This document shows, piece after piece, positions 34,001-42,118 of a stretch of 64,000 nucleotides of DNA. Numbering within the stretch: position 1 is the stretch's first letter; the number at the start of each line of letters is the position of its first letter. The notes below the pieces were generated by a model, which did no database searches, was not told the origin of the DNA, and saw only the letters and a list, made by a program, of their open reading frames with translations. This DNA is from JAFDZO01 sp044226845 (lineage in GTDB: Bacteria > Bacteroidota > Ignavibacteria > Tepidaquicellales > Tepidaquicellaceae): contig JBGAGG010000002.1 in NCBI GenBank assembly GCA_044226845.1, positions 1-64,000 of the forward strand, in the 5' to 3' direction. The translations under genes and the position numbers were made by a program.

Positions 34001-34792
34001 TTAAAGCTCTACTATACTCTCGCCGCCTGCTAATTGAATTGTATTACCTGTAAGCCAGGCTGAATCCGATTTATAATTATCAACAATAAACGTTGCAATA
34101 TCTTCCGGCGTAGTTAATCTCTTTGAAGGATTTCTTTGTAGTGCATTTGCAATAATTGCATCAGCACCCGGAATTTTATTTAATGCAGGAGTAGATGTAA
34201 CACCTGCACAGATTGCATTCACTGCAATTCCTTTCCCGCCTAATTCCATTGCAAGCTGGCGCGTATATGATTCAAGACATGCCTTTGCTGCGGAGACTAC
34301 TCCATAGTAAGCAATTTGTCTTGTGCCGCCTGATGATGTCATGCTGTAGATTTTACCGCCGCGAGTCATAAGATCGCGTTTCATCATTCCCTGTGTCCAG
34401 TAAACAAAACTATTTGCCATTACATCTAAAGTCATTTCAAGTTGCTTTCTGTTCACTTCATTGTTCGGGTCGTCATCAATAAATTTTTTGAGCGAGCCGA
34501 ATGCAAGCGAGTGAACCATCACTCTTATAGTTGAATCTGAACCATCAAATTTTTCTTTAATCTTATCAAGAGTTTCAGTTCTCTTCACATCATCTGCAGC
34601 ATTTAAATTGTAAAAATCTGCTTCAACACCCATGCCCTTTATATCCTCAATTTGCTTCTTCACATCATCCATAGTGGAAGCTCTGTCTAAGTGAACGCCG
34701 ATTATATTGACGCCGTCCTTAGCAAGTGCTAATGAAATTGCTTTTCCGAATCCGCTTGATGCGCCGAGTATTAATGCATAATATTTAGTCAT
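34001..34792 (-). CDS. SDR-type enoyl-ACP reductase-like protein (FabL/FabI-like)
   Basis: A 263-residue short-chain dehydrogenase. The NAD(P) loop is 'GASSGFGKAI' (10-19). The catalytic tyrosine/lysine are Y163 and K170, separated by six residues (Y-x6-K), as in enoyl-ACP reductases and unlike the Y-x3-K of ordinary SDRs. 'MVHSLAFGSLK' parallels the ENR 'HSxA' segment. The likely role is the last reduction step of fatty acid elongation. It lies on the same strand downstream of accB/accC, which supports this, but other SDR activities are possible. Confidence 0.78.
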   Translation of the reverse strand: MTKYYALILGASSGFGKAISLALAKDGVNIIGVHLDRASTMDDVKKQIEDIKGMGVEADFYNLNAADDVKRTETLDKIKEKFDGSDSTIRVMVHSLAFGSLKKFIDDDPNNEVNRKQLEMTLDVMANSFVYWTQGMMKRDLMTRGGKIYSMTSSGGTRQIAYYGVVSAAKACLESYTRQLAMELGGKGIAVNAICAGVTSTPALNKIPGADAIIANALQRNPSKRLTTPEDIATFIVDNYKSDSAWLTGNTIQLAGGESIVEL

Positions 34793-34803
34793 TAGAAGGG
34801 TAT

Positions 34804-35376
34804 TTATTTTGATTTAATAGCTATTATAGTCATAATGAGACTTATTATAAACAGAAAAATCATCACAACCATGAAGGCAGATGATGTCCAGAACCCTGCT
34901 ACAAGTCCCCAGATTATAAAAATCCAAATGATAGAAACGACAAAAAACAAATTCCAGCTTAGCAGAAGTGACTGCCTGGTAGAACGTTTTTTGTGAAACG
35001 ATTTGAAAAGTGTCAGCACAAATATGAAAAAGAAAAATCCAAGTCCGCCTGCTGAAAGTAATATGTAAATAAAAAGCTTTGTATTAGTAAGCGTGTTTTC
35101 AGATACCGGAGCAGTGAGAATAGAATCAACTTTTTTTACCGTATCTATTACAACGGGAGGTACAACCTGCTGCTGAATAGTTTTATTTGTATCAATCGAA
35201 AGAGTGTTTACTTTCGTTGTATCTGTTTGCTGTTGTTGCTTCTGACCTGCAGTTGTATTCTGCGTAGTCTGTTTTTTTGTAGTGTCAACTTTCGTCGGAA
35301 GATTTGGTTTTCCGAATGAAAGCTGAGTTAAGCATAATAAAAAAACTACTCCAAATATTTTAAACATGTTTTTCAA
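34804..35376 (-). CDS. hypothetical membrane protein with Thr/Gln-rich linker
   Basis: No family is recognised. The 190 residues comprise a signal peptide or first membrane helix ('FKIFGVVFLLCLTQLSFG'), a low-complexity Lys/Thr/Gln/Asp region (~25-95), then three hydrophobic segments (~102-123, ~139-160, ~165-186) ending in 'IAIKSK'. It is eleven bases upstream of the SDR gene and 33 bases downstream of accC, so it probably belongs to the same transcript. The topology suggests a periplasmic linker attached to a small membrane anchor. Confidence 0.6.
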   Translation of the reverse strand: MKNMFKIFGVVFLLCLTQLSFGKPNLPTKVDTTKKQTTQNTTAGQKQQQQTDTTKVNTLSIDTNKTIQQQVVPPVVIDTVKKVDSILTAPVSENTLTNTKLFIYILLSAGGLGFFFFIFVLTLFKSFHKKRSTRQSLLLSWNLFFVVSIIWIFIIWGLVAGFWTSSAFMVVMIFLFIISLIMTIIAIKSK

Positions 35377-35409
35377 GTTTCTTGCAAATTTCTGTTATAT
35401 ACGTAAAAT

Positions 35410-36744
35410 TTATATTCCAAGTTTTTCAATAAAGCTTGTATCGTAATTATTATTTATGAAGTCTTCGTTCTTCATGATTATCATGTGGAAAGGAATAGTT
35501 GTTTTAATTCCTTCTACAATGAATTCTTCAAGCGCGCGTGACATTTTTTTAATTGCTTCTTCTCTGTTTCTTCCTTTTACAATTAATTTTCCTATCATGG
35601 AATCATAATAAGGAGGAATTCTGTACCCGTTATAGCAGTGAGTATCAACGCGGACTCCAAAGCCGCCGGGTTGATTTAATGCTGTAATTAATCCCGGAGA
35701 TGGTCTGAAGTTATGCTCATAATCTTCTGCGTTAATTCTGCATTCCATTGCATGGCCTTCAAATTTTATTTCACCTAAGTTAAGCTCTTCACCGTTTGCA
35801 ACTCTTATTTGTTCTCTTATTAGATCTATCCCAGTAATTTCTTCAGTAACGCAGTGTTCAACCTGAATTCTTGTGTTCATTTCCATGAAATAAAAATCTT
35901 TGTTTTTATCTACAAGGAATTCAATTGTACCAGCGCCGATATAATTCACGGCTTTAGCTGCTTTAATTGCAGCTTCGCCCATCTTCTGACGTATCTCTGC
36001 ATTTATAAAAGGAGAAGGGGACTCTTCAATTAGCTTCTGATGTCTTCTTTGTACGGAGCAGTCTCTTTCACCCAGATGAATTACGTTTCCGTGTTTATCA
36101 CCTAAAACCTGTATCTCAACGTGCCTTGGATTTTCAACAAACTTCTCTATATAAACATCGTCATTACCGAAAGCGTTTTCAGCTTCAAGCCTTGCCTGCA
36201 TATAATTTTTTTCAACGTCGGCAAGGTCGCGAACTATACGCATACCTTTTCCGCCTCCGCCTGCCGATGCTTTAATCATAAGAGGCACACCGGTTTTCTG
36301 AGCGACTTCAAGCGCTTCTTCAACAGTATTAACTACACCTGTACTTCCCGGTACAACAGGAACTCCTGCTGCTATCATAGTATCTTTTGCAAAGGATTTA
36401 TTACCCATTGCGTTGATCATATCAGGAAGAGGTCCTATAAAATTTAATTTTGAATCTATACATATCTCTGCAAAGTCAGCGTTTTCAGCTAAGAAGCCAT
36501 ATCCCGGATGAATAGCATCTGCATTTGTTATAGATGCTGCAGAAATTATTCTCGGAATATTTAAATAGCTGTCCTTGCCCATTGCGCCGCCGATACAAAC
36601 CGCTTCATCGGCAAACTTTACGTGTAATGAATCCTTATCTGCATCTGAGTAAACTGCAACGGTTTTAATTCCCATCTCTTTCGCAGTCCTAATTATGCGT
36701 AATGCTATCTCGCCGCGATTGGCAATGAGTATTTTTTTTATCAT
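35410..36744 (-). CDS. accC: acetyl-CoA carboxylase, biotin carboxylase subunit
   Basis: Carboxylates the biotin on AccB using ATP and bicarbonate. The 444 residues begin 'MIKKILIANRGEIALRIIR' and contain the ATP-grasp glycine loop 'KASAGGGGKGMRIV', 'GERDCSVQRRHQKLIEE' and 'FMEMNTRIQVEHCVTE', all diagnostic. It lies 76 bases after accB on the minus strand, the conserved accB-accC pairing. The length is standard. Confidence 0.97.
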   Translation of the reverse strand: MIKKILIANRGEIALRIIRTAKEMGIKTVAVYSDADKDSLHVKFADEAVCIGGAMGKDSYLNIPRIISAASITNADAIHPGYGFLAENADFAEICIDSKLNFIGPLPDMINAMGNKSFAKDTMIAAGVPVVPGSTGVVNTVEEALEVAQKTGVPLMIKASAGGGGKGMRIVRDLADVEKNYMQARLEAENAFGNDDVYIEKFVENPRHVEIQVLGDKHGNVIHLGERDCSVQRRHQKLIEESPSPFINAEIRQKMGEAAIKAAKAVNYIGAGTIEFLVDKNKDFYFMEMNTRIQVEHCVTEEITGIDLIREQIRVANGEELNLGEIKFEGHAMECRINAEDYEHNFRPSPGLITALNQPGGFGVRVDTHCYNGYRIPPYYDSMIGKLIVKGRNREEAIKKMSRALEEFIVEGIKTTIPFHMIIMKNEDFINNNYDTSFIEKLGI

Positions 36745-36820
36745 TATAAACTTTTCTGTTTGGTTGAAAGAATTAAAACTTAACTCTTAATCTGATTCTC
36801 TTAATCTAATTCTTTTTGGC

Positions 36821-37300
36821 TTAATTTTTTTCAATTAAGAATAACGGCTGATTGTATTCAACCGGCTGGCCATTTTCAACAAGTATTTTCACAATTTTTC
36901 CTGATACATCAGATTCAATTTCATTCATTAATTTCATAGCTTCGATGATACATAATACACTGCCTTCACCTACATTGCTTCCTACTTGTACATATGCATC
37001 TGCATCAGGTGACGGCGCTCTGTAGAATGTACCTACCATTGGTGAACGGACTTCATATGAATTTTCTGATTTCGGCGCTTCAGCTGGTTTTGCATCGGCT
37101 TTCTTTTCAACTGTTACTTGTGTATCACCTGAAGGTGCCTGCATCATTTGCATAGGAGCAGCTGACATCATTCCTGTAACTTTTGGTCTCGGCTTGGATA
37201 ATCTTATTTTGCTTCCCTGTTCTTCAATTTCAAGTTCTGCAAGATTGCTTGAATCGAGCAGCTTTATTAATTTCTTTAAGTAGTTTAAATCAATTTCCAT
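36821..37300 (-). CDS. accB: acetyl-CoA carboxylase biotin carboxyl carrier protein
   Basis: Carries biotin between the carboxylase and carboxyltransferase. The 159 residues have the N-terminal helix region ('LNYLKKLIKLLDSSNLAELEI'), a flexible Met/Ala/Pro linker, and the C-terminal biotinyl domain with 'EAMKLMNEI', K123 being the biotinylated lysine. The thumb segment 'PSPDADAYVQVGSNV' is also present. It follows efp on the minus strand with a 180-base spacer that holds two palindromes. Confidence 0.96.
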   Translation of the reverse strand: MEIDLNYLKKLIKLLDSSNLAELEIEEQGSKIRLSKPRPKVTGMMSAAPMQMMQAPSGDTQVTVEKKADAKPAEAPKSENSYEVRSPMVGTFYRAPSPDADAYVQVGSNVGEGSVLCIIEAMKLMNEIESDVSGKIVKILVENGQPVEYNQPLFLIEKN

Positions 37301-37373
37301 TTTGGTTGTCGTTTGTAATTCCGGTTAATCCGGAATTCATTAATAAAATTAAATTAGAGGTTTGTTTTTCTCT

Positions 37374-37399
37374 CATTCCCAAACCCCTGTTTGGGAATG
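37374..37399. repeat. palindromic REP-like element, part A
   Basis: CATTCCCAAAC (37374-37384) and GTTTGGGAATG (37389-37399) form a perfect 11-bp inverted repeat with a CCCT loop. It lies between efp and accB and would be a stable hairpin in their common transcript. No T tract follows on either strand, so a terminator is unlikely. Confidence 0.75.
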
Positions 37400-37430
37400 T
37401 TGTTGTCTTAAACTAGTAAAAGTCTGTTAC

Positions 37431-37462
37431 GTCCCAAACAGTTCGCCGCGGCGAATTGGGAC
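37431..37462. repeat. palindromic REP-like element, part B
   Basis: GTCCCAA (37431-37437) pairs with TTGGGAC (37456-37462), enclosing the perfect 14-base palindrome TTCGCCGCGGCGAA (37442-37455). The GC-rich core contrasts with the AT-rich surroundings. It lies 18 bases downstream of the efp stop and shares CCCAAAC with the neighbouring element A. Confidence 0.75.
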
Positions 37463-37480
37463 GGAGATTTATTTTTAAAA

Positions 37481-38044
37481 TTAAACTTTTGCTCTTTCTA
37501 TATAGTCTCCGGTACGTGAATCAATCTTCAGGTAATCGCCTTCATTAATAAATAACGGAGCGTTAACTGTTGCGCCGGTTTCAACTTCTACCTGCTTTGT
37601 TGCGCCGGTTGCAGTATCACCTTTTATTCCCGGAGGCGCTGAGATAACTTTTAATATAACGTGCGGGGCAAGCTCAGCAGAGATTGGCTTCATACCATGG
37701 AACATAATCTGCACGGCTTCGCCTTCTTTCATAAAGTCGGCTTGCTTACCCATTATGGCAGTAGGGATGTGAACCTGGTCATAAGTTTCGTTATCCATAA
37801 AAATCAATTCATCGCCTTGTTTATATAAGAATTGAAAACTTTTCTGATCAAGACGTTCAATCTGAATTTCTTCGCCTGAACGGAAACGGTTTTCGAAAGT
37901 TTTACCGTTCTTTAAATTTCTTAATTTTACCTGATAAAATGCTCTTAAATTGCCGGGAGTTCTGTGTTCTACCGATAAAACGCTGCATAATTCGTTATTG
38001 AAGTTAATCACAATGCCGTTTTTTAAGTCAGAAGTATTTGCCAT
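37481..38044 (-). CDS. efp: translation elongation factor P
   Basis: Relieves ribosome stalling at polyproline stretches. The 187 residues show the KOW-like N-terminal domain with 'SVEHRTPGNLRAFYQVKLRN', where Arg (rather than Lys) stands at the tip in 'EHRTPGN', plus OB domains with the C-terminal 'PLFINEGDYLKIDSRTGDYI'. An Arg tip suggests the rhamnosylation-type or unmodified EF-P class; no earP was seen in the window. Gene order efp-accB-accC is common in bacteria. Confidence 0.95.
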   Translation of the reverse strand: MANTSDLKNGIVINFNNELCSVLSVEHRTPGNLRAFYQVKLRNLKNGKTFENRFRSGEEIQIERLDQKSFQFLYKQGDELIFMDNETYDQVHIPTAIMGKQADFMKEGEAVQIMFHGMKPISAELAPHVILKVISAPPGIKGDTATGATKQVEVETGATVNAPLFINEGDYLKIDSRTGDYIERAKV

Positions 38045-38281
38045 TAATATATTGTATTTATTTAATTTATTTAAACTTTGTAAATATAAATTTCTGCCAA
38101 TTATAAAATAGGTTGGATTTCAAAAATAGGCATTTACGCACTTAAAATCAATTGAAGATTTTCAAAAACCGCTTATTTTCGATAAAAATACCCCGTTTTT
38201 CATTGATTTTTTAAGCAATTCATACTATTTTTATAAACATTTCAATAATCTAAAAAATTTATTTCCGGAGGAAAAAAAATA

Positions 38282-39274
38282 ATGGCCTTAAAGATTGGTA
38301 TTAATGGATTTGGAAGAATAGGACGTCTTGTCTTCAAAAGAATGTTTGAAAAAGGCGGTTATGATGTAGTTGCAATTAACGATTTAACGGATAACAAAAC
38401 TTTAGCACATCTATTAAAATATGATTCAACTCAGGGTAGATTTCCTGCTGAGATAAGTCATACTGATACTTCAATTATTGTTAACGGCAAAGAAATAAGA
38501 GGACTTGCAGAAAAAGATCCTACAAAATTGCCATGGAAAGAACTTGGCGTTGATGTAGTGATTGAATCAACAGGTGTGTTCACAAGCAAAGAAAAGCTCG
38601 GCATGCACATCACTGCAGGTGCAAAGAAAGTTATTCTTACTGCTCCTCCGAAAGATGAACTTGATGGAATAATAGTGCTTGGTGTTAACGATGAAAAGCT
38701 TACACAGGAAATGAAAATTGTTTCCAATGCATCATGCACAACAAACTGCTTAGCTCCGATGGTAAAAGTTCTTGACGACGCATTCGGTGTTGAAAAAGGA
38801 TATATGACAACAGTTCACTCATATACAAATGACCAGGGCTTACTTGACCAGCCTCATAAAGATTTACGCAGAGCAAGAGCCGGCGCAATAAGCATTATTC
38901 CTACTTCAACAGGCGCTGCTAAAGCTGTAGGACAAGTATTACCGCACTTAAAAGGAAAGCTTGACGGTTTCGCATTAAGAGTTCCTACACCTGACGGCTC
39001 AATAACTGACTTTGTAGCAGTTCTTAAAAAAGAAACTACAAAAGATGAAATTAATGCAGCAATGAAAAAGGCTTCTGAAACAAATTTAAAAGGAATTTTA
39101 TATTATGAAGTTGACCCGATTGTTTCAGCAGATATAATTGGAAATCCGTACAGCTGTATATTTGATTCACTTTCAACAATGGCAAACGGAAATCTTGTTA
39201 AAGTTGTCGGTTGGTACGATAACGAATGGGGTTACTCATGCAGAGTTGTAGATTTGATGGATAAAATGGGATAA
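38282..39274 (+). CDS. gapA: glyceraldehyde-3-phosphate dehydrogenase
   Basis: Glycolytic/gluconeogenic enzyme converting GAP to 1,3-bisphosphoglycerate with NAD. The 330 residues have the NAD loop 'INGFGRIGRLVFKR' (7-20), 'AINDLTD' with Asp favouring NAD, the active-site Cys152 in 'SNASCTTNCLAP', and the C-terminal 'WYDNEWGYSCRVVDL'. CCGGAGG precedes the ATG. It is monocistronic, with a 237-base divergent spacer from efp and a terminator downstream. Confidence 0.98.
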   Translation: MALKIGINGFGRIGRLVFKRMFEKGGYDVVAINDLTDNKTLAHLLKYDSTQGRFPAEISHTDTSIIVNGKEIRGLAEKDPTKLPWKELGVDVVIESTGVFTSKEKLGMHITAGAKKVILTAPPKDELDGIIVLGVNDEKLTQEMKIVSNASCTTNCLAPMVKVLDDAFGVEKGYMTTVHSYTNDQGLLDQPHKDLRRARAGAISIIPTSTGAAKAVGQVLPHLKGKLDGFALRVPTPDGSITDFVAVLKKETTKDEINAAMKKASETNLKGILYYEVDPIVSADIIGNPYSCIFDSLSTMANGNLVKVVGWYDNEWGYSCRVVDLMDKMG

Positions 39275-39334
39275 GATATTTGCTGTTGAAATTTGTCTTT
39301 CAGGATAATCTCCTGAACCTAAAACAAAAACGAA

Positions 39335-39375
39335 AAAAGGTTATTCTGAGTTTCAGAGTAACCTTTTCTTTTTAA
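39335..39375 (+). terminator. terminator after gapA
   Basis: A 15-bp stem from 39335-39349 paired with 39353-39367 (one T-G pair) with a three-base loop, followed by a T-rich tract. A smaller hairpin, CAGGA-TAATC-TCCTG, lies upstream at 39301-39315. The core GGTTATTCTGA...TCAGAGTAACC recurs nearly exactly in the tRNA terminator at 40421-40458. Confidence 0.85.
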
Positions 39376-39406
39376 TATTCCTTATGTATCATAGAGTTGC
39401 TATATT

Positions 39407-39489
39407 CCCCTCCTTATCAAGGAGGGGGTAGGGGGTGGTTTAAAGGATTATATTATATATTTCCGTTCCGACGCTGGAGCTTCGGAACG
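39407..39489. repeat. two palindromic intergenic repeat units
   Basis: Unit 1 pairs CCCCTCCTT (39407-39415) with AAGGAGGGG (39419-39427) and continues into a G-rich GTAGGGGGTGG tail. Unit 2 pairs CGTTCCGA (39464-39471) with TCGGAACG (39482-39489) around a 10-base loop. Both resemble dispersed palindromes common between genes in Bacteroidota/Ignavibacteria genomes. They lie between the convergent gapA and LRR genes. Confidence 0.7.
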
Positions 39490-39503
39490 AGGAGAAAAGT
39501 TAC

Positions 39504-40316
39504 TCAATAATATACCACACATCCTTTTTCTTTCAGTTCATTAATCCATTCAGGTAATTCAAGCTCTGCATTCCAGCGCAAATCGAGCTTTTCCAGTCTT
39601 AAAGTCTTGATGCTTTCCGGAAGGTAAGTTAGTTTATTATTTCTTAAATCGAGATAACGAAGACCTATTAACTGAGACAGACTTTTCGGAATTGAAATCA
39701 GATGATTATTTCTTAAATTAAGCTCGTTAAGTTTCTTTAATTTGCCGATTGATTTAGGCAGGAACTGAATATTATTATCTTCAAGAATTAATTTTCTAAG
39801 GCTTGACATTTCTCCGATATCATTCGGTAGCTCCTTCAGTTTATTTTTATTCGCATGAAGCTCGCGTAGATTTTTCAGCTTACATATTTCATCAGGCAAT
39901 GTTTCCAGATAATTATTGTATATACGCAGTTCTAATAAATTATCAAGCTCACCGATTTTTTTTGTAAAAGAATTTATCTTGCTGAATGAAGTATTCAGAT
40001 ATAATAAGTTTTTCAGATTGCCAATGGTATCAGGAATAGAAGTGAGATTCAGATGGCTGAGGTATAAAAACTTTAAATTCACAAGATTACCGATAGAATC
40101 AGGAATTATTGATACAGGATTATTTGTGATATCCAGAATCTGCAGCGATGTTAAGTTACCAATATTTTCCGGTATGGAAGTCAGTCCGTTGCCGTCGAAA
40201 TAAAGTAAATGTAAATTTTCGGACGAAAATACTTCTTTGGGAAATTCTTTTAATTCTTTGTGGCGGAAAGAGAGTTTATTCTTTAACATAAATTCATAAG
40301 ATGGTTTTTTCGCCAC
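39504..40316 (-). CDS. leucine-rich repeat protein
   Basis: A 270-residue protein made almost entirely of about nine to ten 23-residue bacterial-type leucine-rich repeats with the pattern 'LxxLPxxIxxLxxLxxLxLxxN' (for example 'LETLPDEICKLKNLREL'). No signal peptide or membrane segment is present, so it is probably cytosolic, and no catalytic domain is attached. It is closest to the Ras-group-related LRR (leucine-rich 'intracellular') type. The partner is unknown. The 3' end lies next to palindromic repeats and the 5' end next to a degenerate repeat at 40311-40420. Confidence 0.82.
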   Translation of the reverse strand: MAKKPSYEFMLKNKLSFRHKELKEFPKEVFSSENLHLLYFDGNGLTSIPENIGNLTSLQILDITNNPVSIIPDSIGNLVNLKFLYLSHLNLTSIPDTIGNLKNLLYLNTSFSKINSFTKKIGELDNLLELRIYNNYLETLPDEICKLKNLRELHANKNKLKELPNDIGEMSSLRKLILEDNNIQFLPKSIGKLKKLNELNLRNNHLISIPKSLSQLIGLRYLDLRNNKLTYLPESIKTLRLEKLDLRWNAELELPEWINELKEKGCVVYY

Positions 40317-40420
40317 GAAAACTCAAAAGCACTAAGTTTCACAAAAATTTACAAATTCAAATTTTGTTACAATAGTCTTTTTTAGTGCAATTTTGTGTCT
40401 TGGTGTTTTAGTGGCAAGTA
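40311..40420. repeat. degenerate intergenic inverted repeat, copy 2
   Basis: The left arm, with GCCACGAAAACTCAAAAGCA-like sequence, is roughly the reverse complement of the right arm, TGCAATTTTGTGTCTTGGTG followed by TTTTAGTGGC, across about 110 bases. It begins within the last few bases of the LRR gene's 5' end and fills the gap up to the tRNA terminator. It resembles the elements near 15359 and 58390. Confidence 0.55.
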
Positions 40421-40458
40421 AAATAAAAAAAGGTTACTCTGAATTTCAGAATAACCTT
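40421..40458 (-). terminator. terminator of tRNA-Gly/Cys transcript
   Basis: Read on the minus strand, AAGGTTA and TCTGAA-type arms (40430-40442 with 40446-40458, one mismatch) form a hairpin followed by a U-rich tract (the A run at 40421-40430 on the plus strand). It lies 10 bases after the tRNA-Cys 3' end. Confidence 0.75.
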
Positions 40459-40467
40459 GAGTGTTTG

Positions 40468-40541
40468 AGGTGTGGGTCAGATTCGAACTGACGAATGAGA
40501 GTTTTGCAGACTCTTCCCTTGAGCCACTTGGGTACCACACC
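40468..40541 (-). tRNA. tRNA-Cys (anticodon GCA)
   Basis: On the minus strand the acceptor arm pairs GGTGTGG with CCACACC. The anticodon stem AGAGT/ACTCT encloses CTGCAAA, giving anticodon GCA. The T arm is GTCAG-TTCGAAT-CTGAC. The discriminator base is U, as expected for tRNA-Cys. CCA is not encoded. It is 58 bases downstream of tRNA-Gly in the same transcript. Confidence 0.95.
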
Positions 40542-40599
40542 GAAAATTTATATAAACGAAAAAGCCGTTCAGATGAACAGCTTTCTTGTATTCCTGCTG

Positions 40600-40672
40600 A
40601 GCGGGAAACGGGACTCGAACCCGCGACCCCAACCTTGGCAAGGTTGTGCTCTACCAACTGAGCTATTCCCGC
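40600..40672 (-). tRNA. tRNA-Gly (anticodon GCC)
   Basis: On the minus strand the sequence starts GCGGGAATAGCTCAG and ends with TTCCCGC plus discriminator U. The anticodon loop TTGCCAA gives GCC, and the T arm contains GGTTCGAGTCC. It is a standard cloverleaf; CCA is not encoded. It is first in a two-tRNA operon with its own promoter immediately upstream. Confidence 0.96.
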
Positions 40673-40682
40673 ATAATTAATA

Positions 40683-40711
40683 AATATATTTTATTTGAAT
40701 TTTTTATTCAA
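40683..40711 (-). promoter_or_regulatory. promoter for tRNA-Gly/Cys operon
   Basis: On the minus strand TTGAAT (40711-40706) and TATATT (40688-40683) are separated by exactly 17 bases, and the -10 box lies 10 bases before the tRNA-Gly 5' end. The spacing and position fit a sigma-70 promoter. Confidence 0.7.
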
Positions 40712-40843
40712 GTCTATATTTTGCCATTTTGTAATTATTTAACACAAATTATAAATAATAGTATTTGAAATTTATATTGGAAAAATTAATTTTCCGAAGT
40801 TAAAACCTAATTTTAAGCAGCAAAGTAAATTTTTGTAAAATGC

Positions 40844-41410
40844 ATGGGCAGCACTAATAAAAAACTATCAGTTAAGCAGCAGGAAGAACTTATAAATACA
40901 CTCAAAACGCGTTTCGAGAAAAACATGAACCGTCATAAAGGAATTGAATGGAACAAAGTTCTGGCAAAGCTGGAACCTAATCCGGATAAACTTTGGTCGC
41001 TCAATGAAATGGAGTTAACAGGAGGAGAGCCTGATGTTATAGCTTACGATAAAAAATCCGGTGAATATATTTTTTATGATTGCTCGGAAGAAAGTCCTAA
41101 AGGGCGCAGAAGTTTATGTTATGACAGTGCAGCTTTGAATTCCAGAAAAGAACATAAGCCGAAGAACAGCGCTATGGATATGGTAGCGGAAATGGGAATA
41201 GAAATTTTGAATGAAGAGCAATATCGTGAGCTTCAGAAGCTTGGTAGGTTCGATATGAAAACATCTAGCTGGGTGAAAACACCCGATGAAATAAGAAAAC
41301 TCGGCGGAGCAATTTTCTGTGATTACCGTTATGATACTGTGTTCGTATATCACAATGGCGCAGAATCATATTATGCTGCAAGAGGGTTTAGAGGTATGTT
41401 GAGAGTTTGA
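40844..41410 (+). CDS. DUF4256 family protein
   Basis: A 188-residue cytosolic protein that I recognise as DUF4256-like from 'GGEPDVIAYDKKSGEYIFYDCS' and 'ESPKGRRSLCYD'. The family has no known function. There is no signal peptide or membrane segment. It is the first of four small, loosely spaced plus-strand genes (DUF4256, PaiB-like, DUF1801, YdeI-like) that resemble an accessory set. ATG 40844 is preferred; an ATG at 40840 is out of frame. Confidence 0.75.
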   Translation: MGSTNKKLSVKQQEELINTLKTRFEKNMNRHKGIEWNKVLAKLEPNPDKLWSLNEMELTGGEPDVIAYDKKSGEYIFYDCSEESPKGRRSLCYDSAALNSRKEHKPKNSAMDMVAEMGIEILNEEQYRELQKLGRFDMKTSSWVKTPDEIRKLGGAIFCDYRYDTVFVYHNGAESYYAARGFRGMLRV

Positions 41411-41453
41411 TTCACCATCAGGAAATTTTAATTCATAAATCATAATTATACAC

Positions 41454-42095
41454 ATGTACAATCTTCCATACCACAAAGCAAAAGATGAACAGGATATAAA
41501 ACAATTTATAGCTAAGTATCCGTTTGCATTTTTAACCGGAGTCGATTCAGAAAACAAACCAGTCGCAACTCAGATACCGGTTTTCATAGAAGAAAAAGAA
41601 GGCAGGAAAATATTAAGAGGTCATATAATGAAAAATACTGACCATCATAAAGCCTTTCTTAACAATGAGAATGTTCTTGTTGTTTTCACCGGGCATCATA
41701 CCTATGTCAGCGGTACATGGTATATAAATCCGTACACTCCGTCTACGTGGAATTTTATGAGTGTGCACGCAAAGGGTATAATAAAATTTCTTGATGATGA
41801 AGCATTAATAGATGCGCTGAAAATGGTATCGCTGCATTTTGAAAATTACAATAAAGAGTCCACTACTATTTATGATAATCTTCCTTCAGAATTCACAGCA
41901 AAATTGATGAAAGCAATTGTTGCTTTTGAAATTGAAATAAAAGAGCTGGATACTGTTTTCAAATTAAGTCAGGATAGAGATAAAGAAAGTTATAAAAATA
42001 TAATAGAAAAACTGAGAGAACAGAATGATGAAGCAGGCAGTGTTATTGCTTCTGAAATGGAAAAAAGATTTAATCTAGTATTCCCTGATAAATAA
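41454..42095 (+). CDS. PaiB-family FMN-binding protein
   Basis: A 213-residue protein of the split-barrel flavin-binding PaiB family, whose Bacillus member is linked to transcriptional repression. 'MYNLPYHKAKD' at the N-terminus, 'GHIMKNTDHHKAF' and 'TWYINPYTPSTWNF' are typical family segments. The C-terminal ~60 residues are helical ('ESYKNIIEKLREQNDEAG'). It is 43 bases after DUF4256. The actual substrate or regulatory target is not evident. Confidence 0.85.
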   Translation: MYNLPYHKAKDEQDIKQFIAKYPFAFLTGVDSENKPVATQIPVFIEEKEGRKILRGHIMKNTDHHKAFLNNENVLVVFTGHHTYVSGTWYINPYTPSTWNFMSVHAKGIIKFLDDEALIDALKMVSLHFENYNKESTTIYDNLPSEFTAKLMKAIVAFEIEIKELDTVFKLSQDRDKESYKNIIEKLREQNDEAGSVIASEMEKRFNLVFPDK

Positions 42096-42118
42096 AAATA
42101 ATCAAACAATAATTTTAT

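Noticed and set aside
39504..40316. LRR protein as a secreted internalin-like virulence factor
   Set aside because: No signal peptide or anchor is visible; the sequence fits a cytosolic leucine-rich repeat protein.
40382..40680. Short open frames on both strands across 40382-40680
   Set aside because: These lie over the tRNA-Cys and tRNA-Gly genes and the tRNA terminator; they have no family features.
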